From Janthinobacterium silvisoli (GTDB lineage: Bacteria; Pseudomonadota; Gammaproteobacteria; Burkholderiales; Burkholderiaceae_D), in the NCBI RefSeq assembly GCF_014200725.1, contig NZ_JACHCL010000005.1, forward strand, positions 124,001 to 188,000: 64,000 nt of DNA. Direction: 5' to 3'. Of this stretch, positions 14,266-23,631 are shown piece after piece. The notes beneath the pieces were generated by a model. The model worked only from the letters and a program-made list of their open reading frames with translations, was not told the origin of the DNA and searched no databases. A program made the translations under genes and the position numbers. How positions within the stretch are numbered: the stretch's first letter is position 1; each line of letters opens with the position of its first letter.

Positions 14266-17016
14266 TTAATGGGCTTCATCCCAGTTGCGTCCTACGCCTA
14301 CCTCGGCGGTCAGCGGCACTTTCAGCTGCGCCACGCCCGCCATCAATTCCGGCAGCTTGCGCTTGACCAGCTCCAGTTCCGCGGCCGGCACTTCCAGCAC
14401 CAGTTCATCGTGCACCTGCATGATCATCCTGGTTTGCAAGCCATCCTGCTCCAGCCAGCCTTGCACGGCGATCATGGCCAGCTTGATCAGGTCGGCGGCC
14501 GTGCCTTGCATCGGCGCGTTAATTGCCGCCCGTTCCGCCCCCTGGCGGCGCGGGCCGTTCGGCGAGTTAATTTCAGGCAACCACAAACGGCGGCCAAACA
14601 CGGTTTCCACGTAGCCGCGCGCCTTGGCTTGCTGGCGCGTGTCTTCCATATACTGTTTCACGCCGGAAAAACGGGCAAAGTAACGGTCGATATAGCTTTG
14701 CGCTGCCGTGCGGTCCACGCCCAAGTTGCCTGCCAGGCCAAACGCGCTCATGCCGTAGATCAGGCCAAAGTTAATCACCTTGGCGTAGCGGCGCTGCTCG
14801 CTTTGCACTTCGTCTGCCGGTACGCCAAAGATTTCAGCAGCGGTGGCGCGGTGAATATCGATGCCGTCGGCAAACGCGCGCAGCATCGCTTCATCACCCG
14901 AAATATGCGCCATGATGCGCAATTCAATTTGCGAATAGTCGGCCGAAACGATGCTGCTGCCCGGTGGCGCGATGAATGCTTCGCGGATACGGCGCCCTTC
15001 CGCACTGCGAATCGGGATATTCTGCAAGTTAGGATCGTTCGACGCCAGGCGCCCCGTCACGGCCACGGCTTGCGCATAGTTGGTATGCACGCGGCCCGTG
15101 GTGACGTTGATCATCTTCGGCAATTTATCCGTGTAAGTCGATTTCAGCTTGGCCATGCCGCGGTATTCCAGCAGCACTTTTGGCAGCGGGTAATCTTCGG
15201 CCAGCTTTTGCAGCACTTCTTCATCGGTCGATGGCGCGCCGGTCGGGGTTTTCTTCACCACCGGCAATTTCAGCTTCTCAAAGAAAATTTCACCGATCTG
15301 CTTGGGCGAACCCAGGTTGAAGGGCTGCTCGGCCAGTTCATAGGCTGTCTTTTCCAGCTCCAGAATTTTCACGGCCAGTTCGGCCGACTGGATATTAAGC
15401 AAGGCGTCGTCGATCAGCACGCCGTTGCGCTCGATCTTTTGCAAGACGATTGCCGTCGGCAACTCGATCTTTTCATAGATAAAGGTGAGTTTTTCATCAC
15501 CAGCCACGTTGCCCCACATATTGTTGTGCAGGCGCAAGGTGATATCGGCATCCTCGGCCGCGTATTTGGCCGCCTGCTCCACTTCCACCTGGTTGAACGT
15601 GATTTGCTTGGCGCCTTTGCCGCATACGTCTTCAAACGGAATCGTGGTGTAGTTCAGGTGGCGCAGGGCCAGGCTATCCATGTCGTGTTTCTTGTGCGAC
15701 TCGAACACATACGATTCGAGCAAGGTATCGTGCTTGACACCGCGCAAAGTGACGCCGTGATTGGCGAAGATATGGCTGTCGTATTTCAGGTTCTGGCCCA
15801 GCTTGGGCTTGCTTCCGTCTTCCAGCCACGGGCGCAGCTTGTCCAGCACGTGTTCACGCGACAGCTGTTCCGGCGCACCCGCATAATCGTGGGCCAACGG
15901 AATATAGCAGGCCGCGTGTTCGGCCACGGACAGCGAGATACCGACCATTTGCGCCGTCATCGGTTCCAGCGACGTCGTTTCCGTATCGACGGCCGTCAGC
16001 GGCGCCGCAGCGATCAGGGCTATCCATTTATCGAGCTGTTCATCAGTCAGCACCGTTTCATACTCGGCGGCCGGGGCTGGCGCAGCGTCGGCAAACATAT
16101 CGCCCGTTACGTTCGAAGCGGCGGCTGGCGCGCCCACCGGCGACATCGGCGGCGGCGTGGCGCCCAGCTCGCGCAGCAAGGCCTTGAAACCATAACGCTG
16201 GAAGAAGGCCAGCAAGGCTTCCTTGTCTTCACCCCTGGCTTGCAGCGAATCGGCAATCGTCGTCATATGGCCGGCCAGGTCGCAATCGGTCTTGACGGTG
16301 ATCAAGGCGCGCGCCTGTGGCAGCCATGGCAGGGCAGTACGCAGGTTTTCACCGACGGCGCCCGTGATCTTGGCGGCGTTTTCCATGATGCCTTCCAGGC
16401 TATCGTATTGCGTCAGCCACTTCACGGCCGTCTTCGGACCGCATTTCGACACGCCAGGCACGTTGTCGACCGTATCGCCGATCAGCGACAGATAATCGAT
16501 GATGCGGTTCGGAGGCACGCCGAACTTGACCAGCACGGCCGCTTCGTCAAGCTTTTCATTGCTCATGGTATTGATCAGGGTCACCTGGCTATTGACCAGC
16601 TGCGCCAGATCCTTGTCGCCGGTGGACACCACCACGTCCATGCCGGCGCTCGCTGCCTGCACGGCCAGGGTGCCGATCACATCGTCCGCTTCCACGCCTT
16701 CGACCATCAAAATGGGCCAGCCCATGGCGCGCACGGCTTCATGGATCGGTTCGATCTGCAGGCGCAAGTCGTCCGGCATCGATGCCCGCGTGGCCTTGTA
16801 TTCCGGATACATATCATCGCGGAAAGTCTTGCCCTTGGCATCGAACACGCAAGCGATATAGGCAGCCGGGTAGTCGGCGCGCAGACGGCGCAGCATATTG
16901 ACCATGCCGTGCATGGCGCCTGTAGGGTAGCCGTCCGGGCTGCGCAAGTCAGGCAGCGCGTGAAAAGCGCGATAAAGATAACTGGAACCGTCGACCAACA
17001 GCAGGGTATTTTGCAT
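14266..17016 (-). CDS. polA: DNA polymerase I
   Basis: The 916-aa protein has three domains: an N-terminal 5' nuclease (from MQNTLLLVDGSSYLYRAF, with ACVFDAKGKTFRDDMYPEYKA), a 3'-5' exonuclease (VDTETTSLEP and the AEDADITLRL motif, so proofreading looks intact), and the polymerase (SADYSQIELRIMAHIS, RRYAKVINFGLIYGMSAFG, QVHDELVLEVP). It fills gaps in Okazaki processing and excision repair. A longer frame reaches 17136, but the family start is the ATG at 17014-17016. Divergent from the DUF2782 gene. Confidence 0.97.
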   Translation of the reverse strand: MQNTLLLVDGSSYLYRAFHALPDLRSPDGYPTGAMHGMVNMLRRLRADYPAAYIACVFDAKGKTFRDDMYPEYKATRASMPDDLRLQIEPIHEAVRAMGWPILMVEGVEADDVIGTLAVQAASAGMDVVVSTGDKDLAQLVNSQVTLINTMSNEKLDEAAVLVKFGVPPNRIIDYLSLIGDTVDNVPGVSKCGPKTAVKWLTQYDSLEGIMENAAKITGAVGENLRTALPWLPQARALITVKTDCDLAGHMTTIADSLQARGEDKEALLAFFQRYGFKALLRELGATPPPMSPVGAPAAASNVTGDMFADAAPAPAAEYETVLTDEQLDKWIALIAAAPLTAVDTETTSLEPMTAQMVGISLSVAEHAACYIPLAHDYAGAPEQLSREHVLDKLRPWLEDGSKPKLGQNLKYDSHIFANHGVTLRGVKHDTLLESYVFESHKKHDMDSLALRHLNYTTIPFEDVCGKGAKQITFNQVEVEQAAKYAAEDADITLRLHNNMWGNVAGDEKLTFIYEKIELPTAIVLQKIERNGVLIDDALLNIQSAELAVKILELEKTAYELAEQPFNLGSPKQIGEIFFEKLKLPVVKKTPTGAPSTDEEVLQKLAEDYPLPKVLLEYRGMAKLKSTYTDKLPKMINVTTGRVHTNYAQAVAVTGRLASNDPNLQNIPIRSAEGRRIREAFIAPPGSSIVSADYSQIELRIMAHISGDEAMLRAFADGIDIHRATAAEIFGVPADEVQSEQRRYAKVINFGLIYGMSAFGLAGNLGVDRTAAQSYIDRYFARFSGVKQYMEDTRQQAKARGYVETVFGRRLWLPEINSPNGPRRQGAERAAINAPMQGTAADLIKLAMIAVQGWLEQDGLQTRMIMQVHDELVLEVPAAELELVKRKLPELMAGVAQLKVPLTAEVGVGRNWDEAH

Positions 17017-17320
17017 AATGCCAATAAAATAAGGTGAGCCGCACCTGCTGGAAGAAAAATGGCGCAAAGCCGCAGGCGGGTGGAATATCACACAATTATC
17101 GCAGAGTTTAGGGCTGCACTTATGGCCATCCTGCACCCGGTTTTTAGCGATACTATCGTTGTAAACCTACCCTGGCGGGCAACTGACGGCCATTTCAGCG
17201 TTTTAAAACAGCATTGCGTACCAGTTTGTTACAATGCCCTGTAGACAAATTTATCGCATCGCATTTAATAAACTGAATAACACTGCACTGCTGCAGTCCA
17301 CACACGGAAGCGAACCCATC
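17017..17320. promoter_or_regulatory. Divergent intergenic region polA / DUF2782 gene
   Basis: This stretch of 304 bases holds the promoters of polA (leftward) and of the DUF2782-thrB group (rightward). A TACAAT at 17230-17235 is a candidate rightward -10 without a good -35. No coding frame or repeat was seen. Confidence 0.3.
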
Positions 17321-17716
17321 ATGATGCGTACCTCCACATTCTGGCAAATTCTGGCCCTGCCCCTGTTGGCAGTTTCAGCCATTGCGGGCGCCCAGACGCC
17401 AGCCAAACCCAGCGATGCACCACCGAAGCTGGAACAGATCGAGGAAGTCGGCGACGCGCCCATTACCGTCGCGCCAGTAGCTCCCCGTCAACAAATTACG
17501 GAAAAACGCGAAGCTGGCGTGGTCAGCGAAGTCAAAGTCAGCACCGGCGGCAGCACCTATTACATGAAACCGGGCACACCTGGCGACCCGACCAATAGCC
17601 AGCTGCGCGGTCCGCAATGGAAAGTACTGGAATTTGACCTGGGCAAGAAAAAGCAGAAACAGCGCGACGACGATGCGGCCGATACCACGCCAGAACCGCC
17701 GCAACCGACAAAATAA
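17321..17716 (+). CDS. DUF2782 domain-containing periplasmic protein
   Basis: A 131-aa protein with a signal peptide (MMRTSTFWQILALPLLAVSA, cleavage near AGAQ). A Pro-rich linker is followed by the DUF2782 core with TGGSTYYMKPG and GPQWKVLEFDLGKKK, then a charged tail. Function unknown. It lies between polA and thrB as in other Burkholderiales by my recollection. Two adjacent ATG codons are possible starts; the first is preceded by GGAAGCG. A small hairpin with a T-run follows the gene. Confidence 0.75.
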   Translation: MMRTSTFWQILALPLLAVSAIAGAQTPAKPSDAPPKLEQIEEVGDAPITVAPVAPRQQITEKREAGVVSEVKVSTGGSTYYMKPGTPGDPTNSQLRGPQWKVLEFDLGKKKQKQRDDDAADTTPEPPQPTK

Positions 17717-17732
17717 ACCAGCACCTTCTGTT

Positions 17733-17771
17733 GCCCTGCCCCGCCCATTTGCGGGGTAGCAGGCTTTTTTT
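17733..17771 (+). terminator. Probable terminator after the DUF2782 gene
   Basis: An imperfect GC-rich hairpin (core CCCGC/GCGGG with bulged outer pairs) is followed by seven T. thrB begins 30 bases later, so termination may be partial. Confidence 0.55.
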
Positions 17772-17800
17772 GACTTTTTGGACGACACCTCCTCTTTCCC

Positions 17801-18757
17801 ATGGCAGTTTTTACCGCGCTACACCTGGACGATATCGGCCAGTGGACGATACAGTTTCCACTCGGCAAGCCTCTGGCGCTCAAAGGGATTGCCTCCGGCA
17901 TCGAAAACAGTAACTTCTTCTTGAGTACCGAGCGCGGCGAATATGTGCTGACGATCTTCGAGAACCTGAGCTTTGAACAACTGCCGTTTTATCTGCAGCT
18001 GATGCGCCACCTGGCAGAACGTGGCGTGCTGGTGCCTAATCCGATCCCGAATGCCGATGGTCAACTGGTGACAGCCCTGCAAGGCAAACCGGCCGCCATC
18101 GTCAGCAAACTCGATGGCAGCTCGCAGATGGACCCGCAACCCGTGCATTGCACGGCCGTGGGCGCCATGCTGGCGAAGATGCATCTGGCGGCGCAAGATT
18201 TCCCGCTGCAGCAACCCAACTTGCGGGGCCTGGACTGGTGGAACGCCACCACGCCGCTGGTGCTGCCTCATCTGGATACCGACAAGGCGCACTTGCTACG
18301 TTCGGAAATACACTTCCAGGATGCCTTTGCTGCTTGCGACACCTACAAAGCCATCCCACGCGGCCCCGTGCACGCCGACCTGTTCCGCAACAATGTCATG
18401 TTTGACGGTGAACAGCTGACGGGCTTTTTCGACTTTTATTTTGCCGGTTGCGACACTTGGCTGTTCGACGTGGCCGTCACCGTCAACGACTGGTGCATCG
18501 ACCTGGATACGGGCGTGCTCGACCAGGCACGAGTGCGCGCCCTGCTCGACGCCTACCAGGCCATACGGCCGTTCACGACCGAAGAACACGCGGCATGGCA
18601 ACCGATGCTGCGCGCCGCCGCGCTGCGTTTCTGGCTGTCGCGTTTGTATGATTATTATCAGCCGCGCGAAGCGGAAATGCTGACCCCGCACGATCCGGCA
18701 CATTTCGAACGCATTCTGCGCGAACGTATCGCCACACCTGCCCCTGAATTGTTTTAA
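17801..18757 (+). CDS. thrB: Homoserine kinase (aminoglycoside phosphotransferase fold)
   Basis: Phosphorylates homoserine in threonine biosynthesis. The 318-aa protein has the APH/choline-kinase fold of the ThrB found in beta- and gammaproteobacteria: [15 protein letters not shown] at the N-terminus, the catalytic loop [15 protein letters not shown], and the metal-binding [18 protein letters not shown]. It is followed after 3 bases by the BPSS1780 membrane-protein gene. No RBS stronger than CTCTTTCCC is seen before the ATG at 17801. Confidence 0.9.
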   Translation: MAVFTALHLDDIGQWTIQFPLGKPLALKGIASGIENSNFFLSTERGEYVLTIFENLSFEQLPFYLQLMRHLAERGVLVPNPIPNADGQLVTALQGKPAAIVSKLDGSSQMDPQPVHCTAVGAMLAKMHLAAQDFPLQQPNLRGLDWWNATTPLVLPHLDTDKAHLLRSEIHFQDAFAACDTYKAIPRGPVHADLFRNNVMFDGEQLTGFFDFYFAGCDTWLFDVAVTVNDWCIDLDTGVLDQARVRALLDAYQAIRPFTTEEHAAWQPMLRAAALRFWLSRLYDYYQPREAEMLTPHDPAHFERILRERIATPAPELF

Positions 18758-18760
18758 AAA

Positions 18761-19549
18761 ATGGAAAAATTACCTGCAAGTACAGGCTGGTCATGGGTGA
18801 AACAGGGTTTCGCCCTGTTTCGCAAGCAACCCGGCGGCATGTCGATGCTGTTTCTCGGCTATATGTTTTGCATGCTGGCCGTCAGCATCATTCCCCTGCT
18901 GGGCCAATTGCTGCCCGTGATACTCGTGCCCGTCTTCTCGGTAGCCTTCGTGCAAGGTTGCCTGCATATCGACCAGGGCAAGCGCGTCTTGCCCAGCCTG
19001 CTGTTGTCTGGCTTCCGCAAGCCTGTCTTCCCGGTGCTGTTCGCGCTGGGCGTACTGTATATCATCATGGCCATCGTTGCCATCGGCGCTTCATCGCTGG
19101 TCGATGGCGGCGCCTTGTGGCAGTTGCTAACGGGCCAGTTGAACAAGGAAACGGCCGAGGATGTCATCCGCAACTCGAATATGGGCGCCTCCCTGCTGCT
19201 GACCATCGCACTGTATGTGCCAGCCGCCATGGCATTTTGCTTTGCTGCGCCGCTGATCTACTGGAAAAAAGTCAGCCTGGGAAAATCGCTGTTCTTCAGC
19301 TTTTTCGCCGTCTGGCGCTCGCTGTCTGCCTTCCTCGTGTTTGGCGCCAGCTGGTTCGCCATCAGCATGGTCACCAGCCAGCTGCTGTTCCTGATCGCCG
19401 GCCGCGGGATGGGCGTGCAACTGATGATGCCACTGTCGATGATTTTGACAGTCGTCATGCACTGCTCGTTTTATGCGGCCTACCGGCAGATTTTTGGTTT
19501 GCCGGTGGATGAGAGCAAGAAGGTATCGCTGGAAAAGCCGGAAGAGTGA
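18761..19549 (+). CDS. BPSS1780-family integral membrane protein
   Basis: A 262-aa protein beginning MEKLPASTGWSWVKQGFALFRKQP, with about six hydrophobic helices (around 28-65, 85-115, 140-165, 185-205, 220-240). The N-terminal W-V-x-x-G-xx-LF-xxxP pattern is typical of the BPSS1780 family, which has no known function. It lies 3 bases after thrB and is probably translated with it. It ends at a strong terminator shared with the opposing uvrD. Confidence 0.75.
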   Translation: MEKLPASTGWSWVKQGFALFRKQPGGMSMLFLGYMFCMLAVSIIPLLGQLLPVILVPVFSVAFVQGCLHIDQGKRVLPSLLLSGFRKPVFPVLFALGVLYIIMAIVAIGASSLVDGGALWQLLTGQLNKETAEDVIRNSNMGASLLLTIALYVPAAMAFCFAAPLIYWKKVSLGKSLFFSFFAVWRSLSAFLVFGASWFAISMVTSQLLFLIAGRGMGVQLMMPLSMILTVVMHCSFYAAYRQIFGLPVDESKKVSLEKPEE

Positions 19550-19569
19550 TGTCATAGATACCCACATAT

Positions 19570-19604
19570 AAAAAGGGGCAGCCTTTGCAGGCTGCCCCTT
19601 TTTT
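19570..19604. terminator. Bidirectional terminator between the BPSS1780 gene and uvrD
   Basis: An 11-bp stem (AAGGGGCAGCC and complement) with a 6-base loop, flanked by an A-run on the left and a T-run on the right, so it works for both converging transcripts. Confidence 0.9.
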
Positions 19605-19617
19605 ATGGCCGTGAATA

Positions 19618-21930
19618 CTATCTTCCCAGCTTTTCCAGCTTGGCAATGCCTAGGTCCAGCACCTTCATGCCGTGCTGGCCGAAGTTGATCTGGGCGCGGG
19701 CATTGCCACCGCCGCCTTCGATATTGACGATCACGCCTTCGCCGAACTTGGCGTGGGCCACCGATTCACCGATGCGCCAGCCCGGACCGGCTGATTTTTG
19801 CACGATCTTTTGCGCAATCGCATTGTCCGTGCCCAGGCTGCCCACCGTGCGCGGGACTTCATCCCAGGCCGATTTGCGGTTGCCGAACCAGTTGGCCTGC
19901 ACTTTCGGCGACAGCCACTTCAACGATTCTTCCGGCAATTCATCGAAGAAACGCGATTTCATGTTGTAGCGGGTCTGGCCGTGCAGCATGCGCGTTTGCG
20001 AGAAGCTCATGTATAAACGCTTGCGCGCGCGCGTAATGGCCACGTACATCAAACGGCGCTCTTCCTCCACGCCGCCATCTTCCTTGGAACTGCTTTCGTG
20101 CGGAAATAATCCCTCTTCCAGGCCCGTGATGAACACGTTGTCGAATTCCAGGCCCTTTGCCGAGTGTACCGTCATCATTTGCAAGGCATCCTGGCCCGCC
20201 TGGGCCTGGTTGTCACCCGCCTCCAGCGAAGCGTGCGACAAAAAGGCGGACAGCGGCGACATCACGGCTGGCAATGGCGCATCGGCGTCCAGAATTTCGA
20301 TACCATCCTGGTTGAGCACGGGTGCACCCGATTGCGCCTGCGCGGCCGGTCCCAGATGGGCTGGTGCGCCCTGGCCAAAACCTTCTTCGGAGATAAACTG
20401 GCTGGCAGCACTGACCATTTGCTCCAGGTTTTCGATGCGGTCGGCGCCTTCTTTTTCATTCTGATAATGCTGCAGCAAGGTACTCGCTTCGAGCACCACG
20501 CGCACCATTTCCGGCAGGGACAATTGCTGCGTTTCAAAACGCACGCCTTCGATCAGCTTGACGAAACCAGCCAGCGAACTGCCTGCCTTGCCCGATACAT
20601 ACGGTACGGAAGCGTACAGCGAAATGCCATACTGTTCGGAGGCCGCCTGCAATTGCTCGATCGAGCGCGCACCGATGCCGCGCGTGGGGAAGTTCACTAC
20701 ACGCAAGAAAGCCGAATCATTGTGCGGGTTATCCATCAATTGCAAGTAAGCAATTGCGTGCTTGACCTCGGCGCGCTGGAAATAACGCAGGCCGCCATAC
20801 ACGTGATACGGCATGCCGGCCGAAAACAGCGCATGTTCAATCACGCGCGATTGCGCATTCGAGCGGTACAAAATAGCGATTTCACTGCGCGAGGCGCCAT
20901 CGGCGATCAGGCTTTTCGATTCTTCAATGATCCACTGCGCTTCCTGCAAATCGGAACTGGCTTCATACACGCGCACCTGCTCGCCATGGCCCGCATCCGT
21001 GCGCAGATTCTTGCCCAGGCGCTTGCTATTATTAGCGATCAGCAAGTTGGCACTATCGAGGATGTGACCATGCGAGCGGTAGTTCTGCTCGAGCTTGATC
21101 AAGTTCTGCACCTGGAACTCATGCTCGAAGGCGCTCATATTTCCAACGTTGGCGCCACGGAAAGCATAGATACTCTGGTCATCGTCGCCGACGGCAAATA
21201 GCGCGCCGCCATCGCGGCTGCCATGGCCAGCCAGCAATTTGAGCCAGTTATATTGCAGATTATTGGTATCCTGGAACTCGTCGACCAGGATGTGCCGGAA
21301 ACGCGCCTGATAGTGTTCACGCAGCGGCTGGTTGCGGCTCAGCAATTCATAGGTGCGCAACAGCAATTCCGCAAAATCGACTACGCCTTCACGCTGGCAC
21401 TGGTCATCGTAGAGTTGATACAGCTCCACCATCTTGCGTTCGTGTGCGTCATACGCTTCCACGTCGCTGGCACGCAAGCCCTGGTCCTTGGCATTGTTGA
21501 TGAAATACATCACCGTCTTCGGCGGGAATTTTTCATCATCGATATTGTTCGCCTTCAGCAAGCGCTTGATCACCGATAACTGATCCTGCGAATCGAGAAT
21601 CTGGAAGGTTTGCGGTAACGCTGCATCGCGGTAATGCGTGCGCAGCAAGCGGTTGCACAGGCCGTGGAAAGTACCGATCCACATGCCGCGCGTATTGATC
21701 GGCAACATGGCCGACAAGCGCGTCAGCATTTCCTTGGCCGCTTTATTCGTAAAAGTCACGGCCAGGATACCGGGCGGCGACACTTGCTGGGTCTGGATCA
21801 GCCAAGCGATGCGGGTGGTCAGCACGCGGGTCTTGCCCGAGCCGGCGCCTGCCAGGATCAAAGCATGTTGCGCCGGCAAGGTGACGGCGGCCAATTGTTC
21901 AGGGTTCAGGTTGTGAAGAAGATTTTGCAT
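19618..21930 (-). CDS. uvrD: DNA helicase II (UvrD, superfamily 1)
   Basis: A 3'-5' helicase in nucleotide excision and mismatch repair. The 770-aa protein has the Q-motif start LLHNLNPEQLAAVTLPA, Walker A AGAGSGKT, motif Ia TFTNKAAKEM, Walker B VDEFQDTN, motif III GDDDQSIYAFRGA, motif IV EQNYRS, motif V VHSAKGLEFDNVFITGLEEGLFPH and motif VI RRLMYVAITRARKRL. The C-terminal tail ends with the UvrD/PcrA-type GESVAHAKFGEGVIVNIEGGG domain. It lies 24 bases downstream of the DHA2 exporter gene. Confidence 0.95.
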   Translation of the reverse strand: MQNLLHNLNPEQLAAVTLPAQHALILAGAGSGKTRVLTTRIAWLIQTQQVSPPGILAVTFTNKAAKEMLTRLSAMLPINTRGMWIGTFHGLCNRLLRTHYRDAALPQTFQILDSQDQLSVIKRLLKANNIDDEKFPPKTVMYFINNAKDQGLRASDVEAYDAHERKMVELYQLYDDQCQREGVVDFAELLLRTYELLSRNQPLREHYQARFRHILVDEFQDTNNLQYNWLKLLAGHGSRDGGALFAVGDDDQSIYAFRGANVGNMSAFEHEFQVQNLIKLEQNYRSHGHILDSANLLIANNSKRLGKNLRTDAGHGEQVRVYEASSDLQEAQWIIEESKSLIADGASRSEIAILYRSNAQSRVIEHALFSAGMPYHVYGGLRYFQRAEVKHAIAYLQLMDNPHNDSAFLRVVNFPTRGIGARSIEQLQAASEQYGISLYASVPYVSGKAGSSLAGFVKLIEGVRFETQQLSLPEMVRVVLEASTLLQHYQNEKEGADRIENLEQMVSAASQFISEEGFGQGAPAHLGPAAQAQSGAPVLNQDGIEILDADAPLPAVMSPLSAFLSHASLEAGDNQAQAGQDALQMMTVHSAKGLEFDNVFITGLEEGLFPHESSSKEDGGVEEERRLMYVAITRARKRLYMSFSQTRMLHGQTRYNMKSRFFDELPEESLKWLSPKVQANWFGNRKSAWDEVPRTVGSLGTDNAIAQKIVQKSAGPGWRIGESVAHAKFGEGVIVNIEGGGGNARAQINFGQHGMKVLDLGIAKLEKLGR

Positions 21931-21954
21931 GCCGTGATTATACCGGCACGCCGC

Positions 21955-23520
21955 TCAGGATTTTTTCCTGCCCGCGTCTTTATTGCCGATCAAGTGCCAG
22001 GCGCACAGGGCGCTGGCCAGCGCCAGCCCGGCCGATAGCCACATCACCCAGCGAAAACCGGCCACATACGATAGATCAATAACATGTTTCAGTGCGGCCG
22101 CGTCCTCGGCACTGGTGTGTGCCGGCAATTCAATGGCCGCCATCCGTGCCCGCTGCGCCCGCACCTGTTCGATCACGGCCGGCTTTGCTACTACCGTGCT
22201 CAGGTGGCTGTCCAATACGCCATTGAACACCAGCGCCATGACAATGCCGAACACGGCGATCGCCAGCAAGGCCGCCACGCGCGACACGGCATTGTTAATA
22301 CCGGAAGCAACGCCGGCCAGGCTGGCGTCCAGCGCATTCATCACCGTCGTCGTCAGCGGCGCCACGGCGACCGACATGCCCAGGCCCAGTATCAATACCG
22401 CCGGAAAATAGGTGGTCCAGTAACTGCCGTCTATACCGGGCAGCGCGAATAAGGCAAACCCGAGCGCCGCAATCGCCGGGCCCAGTACCAGCGGCAACTT
22501 GGCGCCGTAACGGTCGACCAGTCCGCCGCTCCAGCGCGACAGGAAAAACATCAGCAAGACAAAGGGCAGCAAGGCGGCGCCCGCCGCCAGCGCCGAATAG
22601 CCTTGTACCTGGATCAAATTAAGAGGAAAGAAATACAGGCCGCCACCGAGCGCCGCATATAGCAGCAAGGTCAGCAGATTGGCGCCGCTGAAATCACGCG
22701 AACGGAACAAGCGCATCGGCAACATGGGCGCCGGATGGCGTAGTTCGACCATGACAAAAGCGGCCAGCAGCACCAGTGCAGCACCCAACGCCGCCAGTAC
22801 GCCAGCATCACCCCAGCCCTGGTTCGACGAAGCGATCAAGCCGTACACCAGGCTGGCCAGCCCGGCGCTGGCCAAGGCCGCACCCGTCCAGTCGAGGCGG
22901 GCAGGCGCGTTCGGATCACTGCTTTCCGGCACATAACGCCAGGTCAGCGGCAAGATCAGCAAGACCAGCGGGATATTGATCAGGAAAGCCCAGCGCCAGG
23001 AAAAATGTTCGATCAGGAAACCGCCCAGCACCGGCCCGATAGCCGCCGTGATGGCCGTATAGCCAGACCAGGTGCCGATCGCCTTGCCGCGCTGGTTTTC
23101 CGGAAACGAAGCGCTGATCAAGGCCAGGCTGCCCGGCACCAGCAAAGCGCCACCGATGCCTTGCACGGCGCGGGCAACGACCAGTTGGCCCACGCTGCCG
23201 CTCAGCCCACAGCAGACCGATGCAGCGGCAAACACCATCACGCCCAGGCCAAACACGCGGCGCCGGCCATAACGGTCGCCAGCCGTGCCGCCCACCAGCA
23301 ACAATGCCGCCAGGAACAATGCATACGATTCCACCACCCATTGCACGTTACTGGCGCTGGCCTTGAATTCTTGCTGCAACGCCGGCAAGGCCACATTCAC
23401 CACCGTGCCATCGATAAACACCATGCTCGACGCGAGTATCGTGGCGGCCAGCACCCAGGGGCGCGCAGCGACCGTGCAAAGGGAAGCGGGCTGCGCTGCT
23501 ATCGTGGTCGGGGACATCAT
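21955..23520 (-). CDS. MFS drug exporter, DHA2 family (14-TM)
   Basis: A 521-aa protein with roughly fourteen hydrophobic segments. Motif A-like GGTAGDRYGRRRVFGLG follows TM2, motif C-like GPVLGGFLIEHFSWRWAF is in TM5, and the N-terminal TM1 signature SSMVFIDGTVVNVALPAL is present. This is the EmrB/QacA-type DHA2 family, proton-driven efflux of drugs or metabolites. A cytoplasmic loop near the C-terminus contains EDAAALKHVIDLSYVAGFRW. Start: ATG at 23518-23520 with GGGAG 8 bases upstream; an ATG at 23533-23535 would add five residues. No adjacent regulator or EmrA-like partner was seen. Confidence 0.88.
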   Translation of the reverse strand: MMSPTTIAAQPASLCTVAARPWVLAATILASSMVFIDGTVVNVALPALQQEFKASASNVQWVVESYALFLAALLLVGGTAGDRYGRRRVFGLGVMVFAAASVCCGLSGSVGQLVVARAVQGIGGALLVPGSLALISASFPENQRGKAIGTWSGYTAITAAIGPVLGGFLIEHFSWRWAFLINIPLVLLILPLTWRYVPESSDPNAPARLDWTGAALASAGLASLVYGLIASSNQGWGDAGVLAALGAALVLLAAFVMVELRHPAPMLPMRLFRSRDFSGANLLTLLLYAALGGGLYFFPLNLIQVQGYSALAAGAALLPFVLLMFFLSRWSGGLVDRYGAKLPLVLGPAIAALGFALFALPGIDGSYWTTYFPAVLILGLGMSVAVAPLTTTVMNALDASLAGVASGINNAVSRVAALLAIAVFGIVMALVFNGVLDSHLSTVVAKPAVIEQVRAQRARMAAIELPAHTSAEDAAALKHVIDLSYVAGFRWVMWLSAGLALASALCAWHLIGNKDAGRKKS

Positions 23521-23588
23521 GCTGGGCACTCCCATCTTGACTGCTCATGCCCCCAGCATAGCGTAATGACACCAGCGCGGCGCCGCTT

Positions 23589-23620
23589 AGGTGCTGAGGT
23601 GCTGAGGTGCTGAGGCGCTT
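23589..23620. repeat. 8-bp tandem repeat, four units
   Basis: Three exact copies of AGGTGCTG and a fourth, degenerate AGGCGCTT lie head to tail in the intergenic space between the DHA2 exporter gene and the DUF4272 gene. Confidence 0.8.
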
Positions 23621-23631
23621 ACCCTTGGCGA

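Noticed and set aside
14269..17037. A 922-codon open frame on the plus strand opposite polA.
   Set aside because: It mirrors the GC-biased third positions of polA, has a His/Gln/Arg-rich composition and no recognisable domain; polA itself is unmistakable.
17017..17136. A 40-residue N-terminal extension of polA.
   Set aside because: The family start MQNTLLLVDGSSYLYRAF lies at 17016 and the extension has no similarity or ribosome-binding site.
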